Source: Paenibacillus phytorum (GTDB lineage Bacteria > Bacillota > Bacilli > Paenibacillales > NBRC-103111). From it: DNA of 64,000 nucleotides. A program made the position numbers and the translations under genes. Location: assembly GCF_013141715.1 (NCBI RefSeq), contig NZ_WHOA01000242.1:1-64000 (forward strand). Direction: 5' to 3'. The notes under the pieces were generated by a model. That model was not told where the DNA came from and made no database searches. It saw nothing but the letters and a program-made list of their open reading frames with translations. Of the stretch, positions 47,821 to 56,781 are shown in pieces (within the stretch, counting starts at the first letter, position 1; every line of letters starts with the position of its first letter).

Positions 47821-47833
47821 AAATCCGAATATT
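47821..47833. promoter_or_regulatory. possible PurBox in the purR promoter region
   Basis: AAATCCGAATATT matches the PurBox core AWWWCCGAACWWT at 12 of 13 positions and overlaps a minus-strand TATAAT (47831-47836). This would fit autoregulation by PurR. PurBoxes normally work in pairs and no second good copy was seen. Confidence 0.35.
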
Positions 47834-47963
47834 ATAATGAAAATATACCATTTTTATACGTATTTATTCAAGCTTCTCATGAAAATTATATTAACATGAA
47901 CTTGACATCAATCTGACACAGTTTACGGGAATGGATGGAATCATAGTCCACCCTCTATTCAAT

Positions 47964-47986
47964 GAAAAAGAGCCCTTCACGGGCCC
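47964..47986 (-). terminator. intrinsic terminator after ispE
   Basis: Minus strand GGGCCC-GTGAA-GGGCTC (one G-U pair) followed by TTTTT. Confidence 0.8.
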
Positions 47987-48005
47987 TGCAACCGTCCTAC
48001 TTCAT

Positions 48006-48860
48006 CTACGTCAACATCCGCACTGCATAAACATCCTTACAAAATCCACGCAGCCCGTTATAAATCCGGGGCACCTTCGCTTCCTTGGATACGAGACCGA
48101 ATACCGTCGGCCCGCTGCCCGACATCAACACACCATCCGCACCAAGCCTCTGCATGCATTCTTTGAGATGTCTCACCTCGGGATAAAGGTCCAGCGTCAC
48201 TTCCTCAAGCACATTGCCGAGGCTTCCGCAAAGCTGATCAAACCGCTTCTCTCGAATCGCGTTTAGCACACCTTCCGTCGAAGGATGATTTTTAATCTCC
48301 CGAGCATTCAGTTTCCCGTAAATCTCCGATGTAGATACATTGATAGGTGGCTTTGCAAGTACGACCCAGCACTGAGGTGGCGAGACGATCGGTTCCAGCT
48401 TCTCTCCACGTCCTCTAGCGACAGCCGTCCCTCCCGTTACACAGAAGGGTACATCCGAGCCAAGCTCCGCTCCAAGCACCTGCAACTCTTCCATAGGGAT
48501 GTTTAAGTTCCAAAGCCGATTCAAACCTCTAAGTGTAGCTGCTGCATCGCTGCTGCCCCCTGCTAGACCCGCTGCTACGGGGATCTGCTTGTCCAAATGG
48601 ATGTACACGCCCTGTTTGACGTCGTATCGATCCTTAATAAGGCGTGCTGCCTGAAAGGCTAAGTTCTTCTCATCGAGCGGAATGTACCCCGCCTGACTGG
48701 AAATGATGATGGTGTCCCGCGAAAGCTCCTGCATTTCGATCCGATCTGCTAGATCTACCATCGTCATGACCATCTCAACTTCATGGTAACCGTCTGATCT
48801 TTTATGTAAAACATCAAGGGATAAATTGATTTTAGCCGGTGCTTTTTCAAAAATCTTCAT
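48006..48860 (-). CDS. ispE: 4-diphosphocytidyl-2-C-methyl-D-erythritol kinase
   Basis: GHMP kinase of the non-mevalonate isoprenoid pathway. The ATP-binding glycine-serine loop is [19 protein letters not shown] (about 91-109). It starts [18 protein letters not shown] and ends with [13 protein letters not shown]. Length 284. Located between sspF and purR as in B. subtilis. Confidence 0.96.
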   Translation of the reverse strand: MKIFEKAPAKINLSLDVLHKRSDGYHEVEMVMTMVDLADRIEMQELSRDTIIISSQAGYIPLDEKNLAFQAARLIKDRYDVKQGVYIHLDKQIPVAAGLAGGSSDAAATLRGLNRLWNLNIPMEELQVLGAELGSDVPFCVTGGTAVARGRGEKLEPIVSPPQCWVVLAKPPINVSTSEIYGKLNAREIKNHPSTEGVLNAIREKRFDQLCGSLGNVLEEVTLDLYPEVRHLKECMQRLGADGVLMSGSGPTVFGLVSKEAKVPRIYNGLRGFCKDVYAVRMLT

Positions 48861-48910
48861 CAGATCACCTTCTTTTGCTCGTTTGCCGTTAAAATATTAT
48901 AACAAAAGCG

Positions 48911-48941
48911 CAAAAAAAAAGCTAAAGCATTCGCTTTAGCT
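48911..48941 (-). terminator. intrinsic terminator after sspF
   Basis: Minus strand AGCTAAAGC-GAAT-GCTTTAGCT followed by nine T. It lies 95 bp after the sspF stop, and a TAA inside its stem ends the shifted reading frame described next. Confidence 0.93.
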
Positions 48942-49040
48942 GTAGAAGGGACGCTGTTCCGCTTGCGTTGCTTGCTGTGATCCGGGAACTATTTGATTTA
49001 AAACCGCCGCATTAGGTTGTATTGGATTAGAAGATCTATA
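48936..49040 (-). other. frame-shifted continuation of the sspF tail
   Basis: One base out of frame with sspF, an open stretch runs from the sspF stop to a TAA in the terminator stem. It encodes [20 protein letters not shown], then SQQATQAEQRPFYS. Its Gln/Asn/Ser/Pro-rich composition resembles the tail of the preceding protein. Removing one T in the codons around the sspF stop would join the two. It may be the remnant of a longer gene, a sequencing error, or chance. Confidence 0.45.
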
Positions 49041-49506
49041 TCACATTGGTCGTATTCGGCGTGTAGGCAGCAGGTGTATAGGAAGATTGCGTTTGCTGCG
49101 TTCCACTGTATACGTTCTGATTAAAGCTCGATTGAGGCTGCGAATAGGGTTGTTGGGAAGTTACAGATTGATAGGTCGACTGATTATAATTCGATGGGGT
49201 GTAGTTAGACGGATTGGAAGTAGCTTGATTGTAGCTAGTTTGATTGAAGTTAGGCTGACTATAGTTAGGTTGTATGTTACTTTGTTGACTGTACGTTGAT
49301 TGCGTCTGGTTGAATGTAGAAGCCGAAGGGTTATACTGTTTTACCAGCTGTTCCTGAGCAATTTGGATCGCCCGCTTCACCATGTTCCCTGCATCCTTCG
49401 TTCGGATGCCCTCCCAGCCCTCACGCTGTACCACATCATAAAACCCTAGATCTTTGGCTAATTCATATTTAAAGCTTTCGGACATGATCCCTCTTCTGCG
49501 ACTCAT
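49036..49506 (-). CDS. sspF: SspF-like alpha/beta-type small acid-soluble spore protein with a long Q/N-rich tail
   Basis: Residues 1-58 match B. subtilis SspF (about 61 residues): [20 protein letters not shown] and the DNA-binding helix region [20 protein letters not shown]. Such proteins coat and protect spore DNA. Here about 95 more residues follow, made almost only of Gln, Asn, Ser, Thr, Tyr and Pro with repeats of the type [14 protein letters not shown]. The start has AAGGAGG and a sigma-G promoter precedes it. The tail is the unusual feature; its function is unknown. Confidence 0.9.
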   Translation of the reverse strand: MSRRRGIMSESFKYELAKDLGFYDVVQREGWEGIRTKDAGNMVKRAIQIAQEQLVKQYNPSASTFNQTQSTYSQQSNIQPNYSQPNFNQTSYNQATSNPSNYTPSNYNQSTYQSVTSQQPYSQPQSSFNQNVYSGTQQTQSSYTPAAYTPNTTNVI

Positions 49507-49533
49507 AATTGGAACCTCCTTGGAGTTTTGCTA

Positions 49534-49563
49534 TAGTATGCCCAACCCGATAAGGTCCATTCA
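49534..49563 (-). promoter_or_regulatory. sigma-G promoter of sspF
   Basis: Minus-strand TGAATG (49558-49563), 17-bp spacer, CATACTA (49534-49540): very close to the forespore sigma-G consensus. It begins within bases of the veg terminator. Confidence 0.8.
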
Positions 49564-49567
49564 AATG

Positions 49568-49590
49568 CAAAAACAGACCCTCTGGGTCTG
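49568..49590 (-). terminator. intrinsic terminator after veg
   Basis: Minus strand CAGACCC-AGA-GGGTCTG followed by TTTTT. Confidence 0.88.
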
Positions 49591-49611
49591 CTCATATAGG
49601 AATGCATTAAG

Positions 49612-49887
49612 CTAATGTTGGATGTAGGTGATACGAACCTGACCATCGTCATTACATACGGTAACTTCAACGGATTCGGTAAGGATATCGGCGTAGCTGT
49701 ACGACACTCGTTTGAAGGCGTGGGATTCTTGATCTAATTTCACAATAAACACAGAAGGGTAGGTTTCTTCTAAAACACCAGAACGCTCGACAGTCTTCCG
49801 ACGGCCACCATTCGCTCTTAACATGATCTTCTGCCCAACGTGGGGCTCCAAACTGCGTTTGATCTCCAACAGCGCATTTTTTGCCAT
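49612..49887 (-). CDS. veg: Veg protein
   Basis: A 91-residue protein of the Veg family, starting [20 protein letters not shown] with the [20 protein letters not shown] core. In B. subtilis Veg is highly expressed and stimulates biofilm genes by interfering with SinR. The ATG at 49887 is preferred over a TTG two codons upstream because AGAGGTGG is nine bases before it. Two tandem consensus promoters drive it. Confidence 0.95.
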   Translation of the reverse strand: MAKNALLEIKRSLEPHVGQKIMLRANGGRRKTVERSGVLEETYPSVFIVKLDQESHAFKRVSYSYADILTESVEVTVCNDDGQVRITYIQH

Positions 49888-49914
49888 TGTCAACTACCAC
49901 CTCTTTCCTAGTTA

Positions 49915-49943
49915 ATTATAACCCATTCAGACAGGCATGTCAA
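49915..49943 (-). promoter_or_regulatory. veg promoter 2 (perfect sigma-A consensus)
   Basis: Minus-strand TTGACA (49938-49943), 17-bp spacer, TATAAT (49915-49920). It would start about 20 bases before the veg start codon, just upstream of the ribosome site. Confidence 0.85.
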
Positions 49944-49955
49944 ACGAGGTCAAAT

Positions 49956-49985
49956 ATTATATCAGCACCACATTCCTGTTGTCAA
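49956..49985 (-). promoter_or_regulatory. veg promoter 1 (perfect sigma-A hexamers)
   Basis: Minus-strand TTGACA (49980-49985), 18-bp spacer, TATAAT (49956-49961). Its transcript would run through promoter 2, 42 bp downstream. Confidence 0.85.
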
Positions 49986-50064
49986 CGGCATTTTTGCTGA
50001 ATTTTCGAAATCCCACTCTTACAGGTTGTCTCCAAAGTTCGCAAATTATTCACACTTTTCCACT

Positions 50065-50122
50065 AAAAAAAGAACACTTACCCAGTCAGCCCCCTCCAAG
50101 GAGTCGAATGACAGGTAAGTGT
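50065..50122 (-). terminator. intrinsic terminator after yabG
   Basis: Minus strand ACACTTACC and GGTAAGTGT enclose a 31-nt loop containing smaller pairings, followed by TCTTTTTTT. Confidence 0.8.
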
Positions 50123-50183
50123 CGATATTGTAAACCATATGTTTTGTCGGTTCATGTTGTTTTTACATATATCACAGGGATAT

Positions 50184-51056
50184 TTAATCATGATCTTCCA
50201 AATGTTGAATACCCGGAACCCCCATGCGATAGCTGCCTCTCGTCTCCACCCCACCTAATCCATCCAAACCTGTCACCGTCAAGTCAACGATATCAAGCAT
50301 GGATATGGTATCCTTCACAGAAGTATACGACAGTTTAGCCGCGATACAAAGCGGATCTAAGGCGTGAATGAGGATTCGAGCAGGAGAACTCGCAAAATTA
50401 GCTCCAGCCCGCAGTAAGGCCTCAAAATGAGACTGACAAGCACCAGCCACAATAATCATGGAGTCCCGATTACGCTCATACTGCCTAGCGATCTGAACAG
50501 CATTCACAAAGTTTTGTGAATTCTTATAGCTGGAAAGGTTGCTTGGACCTCTACCCTTGCGCTGCTTAAGTATTCCGTCATGACCGGTAACAACAACAAT
50601 GTCTGGCTTAATTTGTGGAAGCAACCTGTGAAGAGCATCCGCCATTTGTGCTTCAGGAATATAAAACCCCTCGGCAGGCACACGCAATTCCCCATAGATT
50701 TGCATACTTTTACGTAAGTAAGTAGGATCGCCATCTAGGTGCAGCACTTTGCCAGGCACTTCGAAGTAGGTTTTATTGGTATTTTGTTTATGGTTTATTG
50801 AGAGTTGGTTCTTCTCCTGCAGCTGCACCTGGGATACCGCCAGACGCCGGAGCGATTCCCGAAATTCGGGTGAACTCGATCGCGGATGATCCATGACATC
50901 TGTCGGATTCGAAATGGTTAAATCAACTAACGGCGCATCCGCGAGCAGCCTATAATCTACACCTCGCAGGATAGCCTTCAGCTGCTCTATGCGCTCAATC
51001 TTAAACATGACGTCTCCGCCATAGGATTTACGGGTAACAAAGTCTCCTTGCCTCAT
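50184..51056 (-). CDS. yabG: sporulation-specific protease YabG
   Basis: Coat-associated protease that trims spore coat proteins. The N-terminus (GDFVTRKSYGGDVMFKIERI) and the core PGKVLHLDGDP, VVTGHDGILKQRKG and IVAGACQSHFEALLRAGANF match the YabG family. The histidine in TGHD and cysteine in GACQS look like the catalytic pair (inference). Length 290. A sigma-K-like promoter precedes it; in B. subtilis yabG is sigma-K dependent. Confidence 0.93.
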   Translation of the reverse strand: MRQGDFVTRKSYGGDVMFKIERIEQLKAILRGVDYRLLADAPLVDLTISNPTDVMDHPRSSSPEFRESLRRLAVSQVQLQEKNQLSINHKQNTNKTYFEVPGKVLHLDGDPTYLRKSMQIYGELRVPAEGFYIPEAQMADALHRLLPQIKPDIVVVTGHDGILKQRKGRGPSNLSSYKNSQNFVNAVQIARQYERNRDSMIIVAGACQSHFEALLRAGANFASSPARILIHALDPLCIAAKLSYTSVKDTISMLDIVDLTVTGLDGLGGVETRGSYRMGVPGIQHLEDHD

Positions 51057-51078
51057 CGCACAAATCCCCTCCTAGGGT

Positions 51079-51107
51079 TATCCTATGGCGGGACTAGGCA
51101 TTTGGTG
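51079..51107 (-). promoter_or_regulatory. sigma-K-type promoter of yabG
   Basis: Minus-strand -10 CATAGGATA (51079-51087) fits CATANNNTA; a CACC at 51104-51107, 16 bp upstream, fits the short -35 (AC). It lies between ksgA and yabG, 23 bp before the yabG start. Confidence 0.55.
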
Positions 51108-51111
51108 CGGG

Positions 51112-52053
<942 letters not shown>

Positions 52054-52154
52054 TCACATTCTTCATTATCACTCAAATTCGCATTAAAACCCTGCAGGAA
52101 GTGCAACAATTGCTGCTCAAATGCCGTCTTAATTATTAGAGAAAAATAGCCATT

Positions 52155-52697
52155 CTACTTATCAGCTTTCAAATGCTCCAAAGCCGCCTCAAATTCCTCA
52201 CGCGAGATTTGAAACATCGCACAGCGCTTATAAAACTGCTTGCCATTGCAATAGCCAATTCCTAACGCTTTACCCACAATCAGCCGGCGAGATGCCGCCT
52301 CAGCATGAACAATCAACCCTGCGGCCATGAGATCCTCCATGGTCAGTTGTGAAACCGCACCATCATATTCCGTGCGAAGGCTCTGGAGAGCCTGACGGAT
52401 CGTCTCAGGCGCTGCATTCTCGACGCCAATATCACCCTTGTACTCAGCCTGCTCCTGCGTAATGAAGGCATGCTTGCAGCCAGGCACCTTGGCCGCTACA
52501 ATCTTCCGAATCCGTTCACCTGCGTGATCCGGATCCGTGAATATAATAACGCCTCTGCGCTGCTGTGCAAGTGCAATACGCTTTAATACGGCTTGTCCGA
52601 TCGCAGAGCCGCCTGTTTCAATCGTATCCGCCTCTACCGCTCGGCGAATAGCAGCTGTATCGTCTTTGCCTTCGACGACAATCACTTCTTTTATCAT
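52155..52697 (-). CDS. rnmV: ribonuclease M5
   Basis: Toprim-domain endonuclease that matures 5S rRNA. The Toprim motifs are VVEGKDDTAA at the start and IIFTDPDHAGERIRK (about 50-64). The open frame reaches 52766, but those 23 codons read through a dispersed repeat; the ATG at 52697 (MIKEVIVVEGKDD) follows AAGGGA and gives the usual 180 residues. It precedes ksgA as in B. subtilis. Confidence 0.93.
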   Translation of the reverse strand: MIKEVIVVEGKDDTAAIRRAVEADTIETGGSAIGQAVLKRIALAQQRRGVIIFTDPDHAGERIRKIVAAKVPGCKHAFITQEQAEYKGDIGVENAAPETIRQALQSLRTEYDGAVSQLTMEDLMAAGLIVHAEAASRRLIVGKALGIGYCNGKQFYKRCAMFQISREEFEAALEHLKADK

Positions 52698-52721
52698 AAG
52701 TGGTTCCCTTCCCAGTACCAA

Positions 52722-52766
52722 GGATAAACGACTCCGTCGTCCTTCAGGGACGAGCGCGTTTGTCAA
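52722..52766. repeat. dispersed hairpin repeat, copy A
   Basis: GGATAAACGACTCCGTCGTC followed by CTTCAGGGACGAGCGCGTTT. Its ends (GGATAAACG .. CGTTTGTC) and inner GTCC/GGAC arms are inverted. About 36 of 44 positions match the element at 63704-63748. It lies in the leader just before rnmV. Confidence 0.75.
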
Positions 52767-52815
52767 GGTCGATGCGGAGCTAAAGTATAGAACTTATACT
52801 TTCATATTCAACGCA

Positions 52816-52843
52816 GAAAAAGAAGAGGGGTCCCCTCTTCTTT
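52816..52843 (-). terminator. intrinsic terminator after yabE
   Basis: A perfect palindrome AAGAAGAGGGG/CCCCTCTTCTT with TTTTTC on the minus-strand 3' side. A second small inverted repeat CCAGGT-TGTT-ACCTGG (52847-52862) lies just before it. Confidence 0.88.
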
Positions 52844-52907
52844 CGCCCAGGTTGTTACCTGGCAACGTATATATGACATTCTTCCCGCTGAAACAGACGT
52901 TTACACG

Positions 52908-54047
52908 TTAATTTTCAGACGGCTTTTTCGGTCCTACCACATACACGGTGTACCCTTGCTTCGTTCCGAATTTATTGGCATAACCATGATCTTCAAAGTA
53001 GACATCAATCATTTGACCTTTCACACCGCTGCCAATATCTTCAGCACGGCGGAAGCCAATGCCCTCAATGTAAACCCACCATCCGAGCGGGATAACTTTG
53101 GGATCAACCGCTATCGTTCTGCCTTCTGACACGGTAGTCCCTGTATAGGTTTTACCAAAACCAGGAGTTCCTTCGGACTTACCTGTAGATGCCACGTCTG
53201 CCGAATAGGCAGTCAACTTCACATTCTTCAGGATTTGTTTGTACCCAAATGTTACACCATTCTTCGAAACCTCATCCACACTAGGTGATGAAGACGAGAG
53301 AACAACAACAGGATTTTTCGTGCCCACGGACACGACTTTATTAATACTTTCTGTTTGTACTTCTTCACCCACAACTGCTTCCGCGACTAAAACACCATCT
53401 TCGAAAGTCTTTTCTTTCTTCTTCAAGAGTACGCCCTCTTTACCTTCTTGGACGACTTGCTCTTTGCCTTTGAGCAGCGATGCGTCGCTTTTCTTTTCCG
53501 TATCGAACGCAATCGGCTCAGTTACTTCCTCCGTCTCTTTTTTCACACGTACGATTTTGATTTCATCGCCCGAGCTCAGAGCGGCTGTCGGTTCGGGAGT
53601 TAAACGATCGTGCTCCCCAAGTGCAATATATAAACGTTGCAATGCACTTTCTACCGTTCTTGCAGTTGTGTAAACAGTGGTGGTCTTTCCATCAGCAGTC
53701 AATTGAATCGGTGAGGCATGTTCGATGACAATTTTGTCTCCACCCTTGATTGTTGTCGTTGGCGCAGTAGAAATTTCATCGTGTTCACCAATCTTTATGG
53801 CTTGTTCATCCAGTAGGCGTTGCAGGACCCATTGCTTCGTATGCACAACGGTTTCTTTTCCATTCACAACCACGGATACGCTCTTGGTAGCCGTACCGTA
53901 CAACAACACCAAAAACATGAAAGTCATTGCGATTGAAATTATGGCTAGACTTAAAATCAAACGCAAGTTTTCATGCTTCCATCGCAATGCGAAGGACATG
54001 CTGGATGATCGTTTTACATGGGTCTCGCTAATAGAGATACTGCCCAC
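52908..54047 (-). CDS. yabE: YabE-like cell-wall hydrolase/autolysin (DUF348-G5-3D domains)
   Basis: A 379-residue exported protein. One N-terminal membrane segment (about 28-52) is followed by DUF348 repeats (about 57-165, twice with DEISTAPTTTIKGGDKIVI-type strands), a G5 domain (about 170-250) and a C-terminal 3D domain (about 285-375) with VKLTAYSA and the three-aspartate motif AEDIGSGVKGQMIDVY. Related to resuscitation-promoting factors and MltA-type murein enzymes. The start is GTG with AAGGAGG nine bases upstream. It is controlled by a c-di-AMP riboswitch and terminator far upstream. Confidence 0.93.
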   Translation of the reverse strand: MGSISISETHVKRSSSMSFALRWKHENLRLILSLAIISIAMTFMFLVLLYGTATKSVSVVVNGKETVVHTKQWVLQRLLDEQAIKIGEHDEISTAPTTTIKGGDKIVIEHASPIQLTADGKTTTVYTTARTVESALQRLYIALGEHDRLTPEPTAALSSGDEIKIVRVKKETEEVTEPIAFDTEKKSDASLLKGKEQVVQEGKEGVLLKKKEKTFEDGVLVAEAVVGEEVQTESINKVVSVGTKNPVVVLSSSSPSVDEVSKNGVTFGYKQILKNVKLTAYSADVASTGKSEGTPGFGKTYTGTTVSEGRTIAVDPKVIPLGWWVYIEGIGFRRAEDIGSGVKGQMIDVYFEDHGYANKFGTKQGYTVYVVGPKKPSEN

Positions 54048-54263
54048 TTCTTCGGTCCTCCTTCAAAGCCTCGCCGCCAGGTTACAGCATGATTAGATTT
54101 GACGCGACTAAGGTTTTTTAGTTTAACTTAACGTGTTCGCCATCAGCAGTACGGTGCTATACCGCTGCCTTCTGGTCGTCCCACACCAGTTTGCCTATTC
54201 AACATTCATATGAATTCCGGGCAATTTTTAGTCGTCCGAAATGTGTATAGCCCTTTATGAAGA

Positions 54264-54299
54264 CAAAAAGCCAGCAAGAAGAGGACTCTTCTCGCTGGC
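54264..54299 (-). terminator. riboswitch-associated intrinsic terminator in the yabE leader
   Basis: Minus strand GCCAGCGAGAAGAG-TC-CTCTTCTTGCTGGC, an almost perfect long stem, then TTTTT. It lies about 40 nt downstream of the c-di-AMP aptamer and 217 bp before the yabE start, the usual position for transcription control. Confidence 0.93.
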
Positions 54300-54339
54300 A
54301 TAGTTTGTATAGTAAAATACACAAATAGCACGCACGACA

Positions 54340-54528
54340 ATCGTTACCTCTCTTACGCTTACGAGGTTAGCTGACGGATTCGGACGTGAGAGTCGCCCTA
54401 CTAAGAGCATACGAAGTATACTCAAAGATTCACCCCTGTTACTCACTCTGTTCACTCAAGAAGCATGCTTCTTCAGCTTACAGTGGTTCCCCCGTTCCCA
54501 TAAATGGAACTCAGCGAATGGAAAAATG
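54340..54528 (-). promoter_or_regulatory. c-di-AMP (ydaO/yuaA-type) riboswitch
   Basis: On the minus strand the conserved blocks appear in order: ACGGGGGAACCA, CAGGGGTGAATC, TAGGGCGACTCTC, CCGAATCCGTCAGCTAACC, TCGTAAGCGTAAGAGAGG. These are the landmarks of the ydaO aptamer, including the near-universal CCGTCAGCTAACCTCGTAAGC region. In many Bacillota this riboswitch controls cell-wall hydrolases and potassium transporters and switches genes off at high c-di-AMP. Exact ends are approximate. Confidence 0.93.
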
Positions 54529-54559
54529 GCAAATTGGTTATTAAGTTATTATGAAAAGT

Positions 54560-54588
54560 ATATTACGCTGTTAATCTTAACCTGTAAA
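54560..54588 (-). promoter_or_regulatory. probable promoter of the yabE riboswitch transcript
   Basis: Minus-strand TTTACA (54583-54588), 17-bp spacer, TAATAT (54560-54565). An overlapping alternative is TTAACA with TAATAA, also 17 bp. Transcription would begin some 25-30 bases before the aptamer. The stretch from here to 54808 is AT-rich; a TATAAT at 54744-54749 on the plus strand without a clear -35 may serve ecsA. Confidence 0.5.
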
Positions 54589-54808
54589 GGGATTAACACC
54601 TACTAAAAAGGGCTAAATCAACTAAAATTCGCTTAAACGAACAATTAAACAGCCCTATTTCTACTTATATCTCATTTTTACGTACGTATACTAACTATTT
54701 TCAACTTTTCACCCCTAAACTAGGCTTAAATTACAAATTTGTTTATAATGATCGTATAGGAAAGTGATTCATAAATACCAATAATTTGCTAATCAGGGAG
54801 GCAATGAG

Positions 54809-55552
54809 ATGGGCTCCATTCTACAAGTTGACTCTTTATACGGGGGATATTTACCAAAAAAACCTGTTCTTCATGACCTAACCTTTTCTATCCGTCAAGG
54901 TGAAATGATGGGTCTGATCGGACTTAATGGTGCGGGTAAAAGTACAACAATCAAAAACATTCTCGGCCTTCTTCAACCGCAAAAAGGATCGATTCGAATC
55001 AACGGACTAACTTTAGCTGAAAATCCTTTGTCCTATCGCGCAACCTACGCTTATGTACCCGAAAGTCCTGAGCTCTACGAAGAGCTTACGATCCGCGAAC
55101 ACCTCGAGCTCACCGCTATGGCCTACGGATTGTCGAAGGACGACTATTTGGCTCGATCTAGCTCCCTTTTGGAGCAGTTTCAAATGAAGGACAAGCTGAA
55201 CAGTTTCGCCAGTCATTTATCCAAAGGCATGAAACAGAAAGTCATGATTATGAACGCATTTCTGATCGAACCCTCGTTATATATTATCGATGAACCCTTT
55301 CTCGGCCTCGACCCTTTAGCGATTCGTTCCTTACTCGAATTAATGGTCAAAATGAAACATAAAGGAGCATCATTCCTCATCTCATCGCATATTTTGTCAA
55401 CGATTGAAAAATATTGCGATAACTACGTTGTCCTTCATCGAGGTCGTATGGTTGCTCAGGGTGATTTAGTCGAATTACGCGGGCAAACCGAACTCCCGGG
55501 AGCGTCACTAGACGACATTTTCTATAAGCTCGTACAAGGGGATTCGTTATGA
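54809..55552 (+). CDS. ecsA: ABC transporter ATP-binding protein (EcsA-like)
   Basis: A 247-residue ABC ATPase: Walker A GLNGAGKST (about 38-46), signature HLSKGMKQK, Walker B LYIIDEPFLGLD, switch histidine in ISSHIL. Length and the partner gene match EcsA of B. subtilis, whose transporter affects secretion, competence and intramembrane proteolysis by RasP. The start has GGGAGGC. It opens a two-gene plus-strand unit inserted between yabE and tatD; its stop overlaps ecsB by 4 nt. Confidence 0.88.
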   Translation: MGSILQVDSLYGGYLPKKPVLHDLTFSIRQGEMMGLIGLNGAGKSTTIKNILGLLQPQKGSIRINGLTLAENPLSYRATYAYVPESPELYEELTIREHLELTAMAYGLSKDDYLARSSSLLEQFQMKDKLNSFASHLSKGMKQKVMIMNAFLIEPSLYIIDEPFLGLDPLAIRSLLELMVKMKHKGASFLISSHILSTIEKYCDNYVVLHRGRMVAQGDLVELRGQTELPGASLDDIFYKLVQGDSL

Positions 55553-56781
55553 GAAATATGGACATCAACACCCGTACCTTATGGCAGCAAAGATTCGAGC
55601 ATTATATGAAGGAATCCATGGGCTATTGGCAATACGCAGCGCGTAGTAATTTCATCGGTCTCGTGTTGTTTCTTGTCATCATTTCTTCCTATTATTATGC
55701 AAAAATACTACAGCGTCTTCCGACAGATTATCCCTATCTGTGGATCGTGCTTTTGCTGCTCGCTCCGCTTCTATCTTCAAGCCCCATCCGTACATTAGTA
55801 AGGAAAGCAGACCGCATGTTTTTGTTACGGATCGAACATCAAATGGGCGCTTATTTTCGAAGTGGATTCATGTACAGTTTGACACTGCAAGCTTTCGGGA
55901 CATTTATCGCCTGGGTGATTTTATGGCCGCTTTACCATCACTGTCTTGGCGCTTCAGAGCAGCATTTCTTACTGATGCTTGCATTACTTCTTCTATTAAA
56001 GATAGCTAATTTACTAGCGAGCTGGCAGGAAAGTCGCTTTGCTCATGAGCGCACCAGATTAGCTTCGGTTAGCTTTCGCTGGATGGCAACAACCGCTCTC
56101 ATTTCGCTGCAATTTCTAACTAGTATTTTATGGGCAAGTTGCGCTGCGCTGCTTCTCATTTTCGTATGGTTAGCAGCCGTTCATTTCGTATCTAAATACG
56201 TCATCGGCTGGGACTACTTGATCTCCAAGGAAAGTCAGCAGCAAGCGCGGCTTTACGCCTTTTTCAGCTGGTTCGTCGATGTGCCTCAGATGGGAACGCG
56301 AATAGCCCGCCGAAGTTGGATCAGCGGGCTAACACGGTTCATACCTTTTAGACAAGATGCTGCCTATTTGTACCTATATATGAAGACATTGGTGCGTACG
56401 GAGCTGTTCGCGATCGTACTGCGTATCACCTTGTTAGGGGTACTAGCTATAGCGGTTTCAAGCAGCGGTACTGCAAGAACGTTGATCTTCCTGATCGCCC
56501 TAGTGATTTCACTTGTTCAGTTATCATCGCTCGAGCGTGCCCATCGCTATACGTTCTGGCTGGAGATGTATCCACTCAATCAGAATACGAAAGCCGGTTC
56601 GCTGGCCTTTATCATTTGGTCTGTCTTGCTTCTAGAACTATGTATCTTGACGATTCCTCTGATGATTCGCTCTTCACCAATCTATCTACTCGTTCCACTC
56701 ATCAGTCTCATCTTCATTTCTTTCAGCTGCGGTATTGTGCTTCGCCGCAAGTTCGAGAAAAACGCTTTACTTGAGACCTAG
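55549..56781 (+). CDS. ecsB: ABC transporter permease (EcsB-like)
   Basis: A 410-residue membrane protein with about eight hydrophobic helices. It begins LWQQRFEHYMKESMGYWQYA, and contains WDYLISKESQQQARLYAFFSWFVDVPQMGT (shown in part), features of the EcsB family. Partner of the preceding ATPase with a 4-nt overlap (ATGA). Its 3' end overlaps the convergent tatD by 15 nt. Confidence 0.85.
   Translation: MRNMDINTRTLWQQRFEHYMKESMGYWQYAARSNFIGLVLFLVIISSYYYAKILQRLPTDYPYLWIVLLLLAPLLSSSPIRTLVRKADRMFLLRIEHQMGAYFRSGFMYSLTLQAFGTFIAWVILWPLYHHCLGASEQHFLLMLALLLLLKIANLLASWQESRFAHERTRLASVSFRWMATTALISLQFLTSILWASCAALLLIFVWLAAVHFVSKYVIGWDYLISKESQQQARLYAFFSWFVDVPQMGTRIARRSWISGLTRFIPFRQDAAYLYLYMKTLVRTELFAIVLRITLLGVLAIAVSSSGTARTLIFLIALVISLVQLSSLERAHRYTFWLEMYPLNQNTKAGSLAFIIWSVLLLELCILTIPLMIRSSPIYLLVPLISLIFISFSCGIVLRRKFEKNALLET

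Noticed and set aside
52698-52766. Longer N-terminus for RNase M5
   Set aside because: The 23 extra codons come from a dispersed repeat, and the internal ATG at 52697 has a good ribosome site and family-matching start.
54300-54455. Minus-strand open frame of 66 codons over the yabE leader
   Set aside because: It reads through the c-di-AMP aptamer and the terminator; the conserved RNA explains the sequence.
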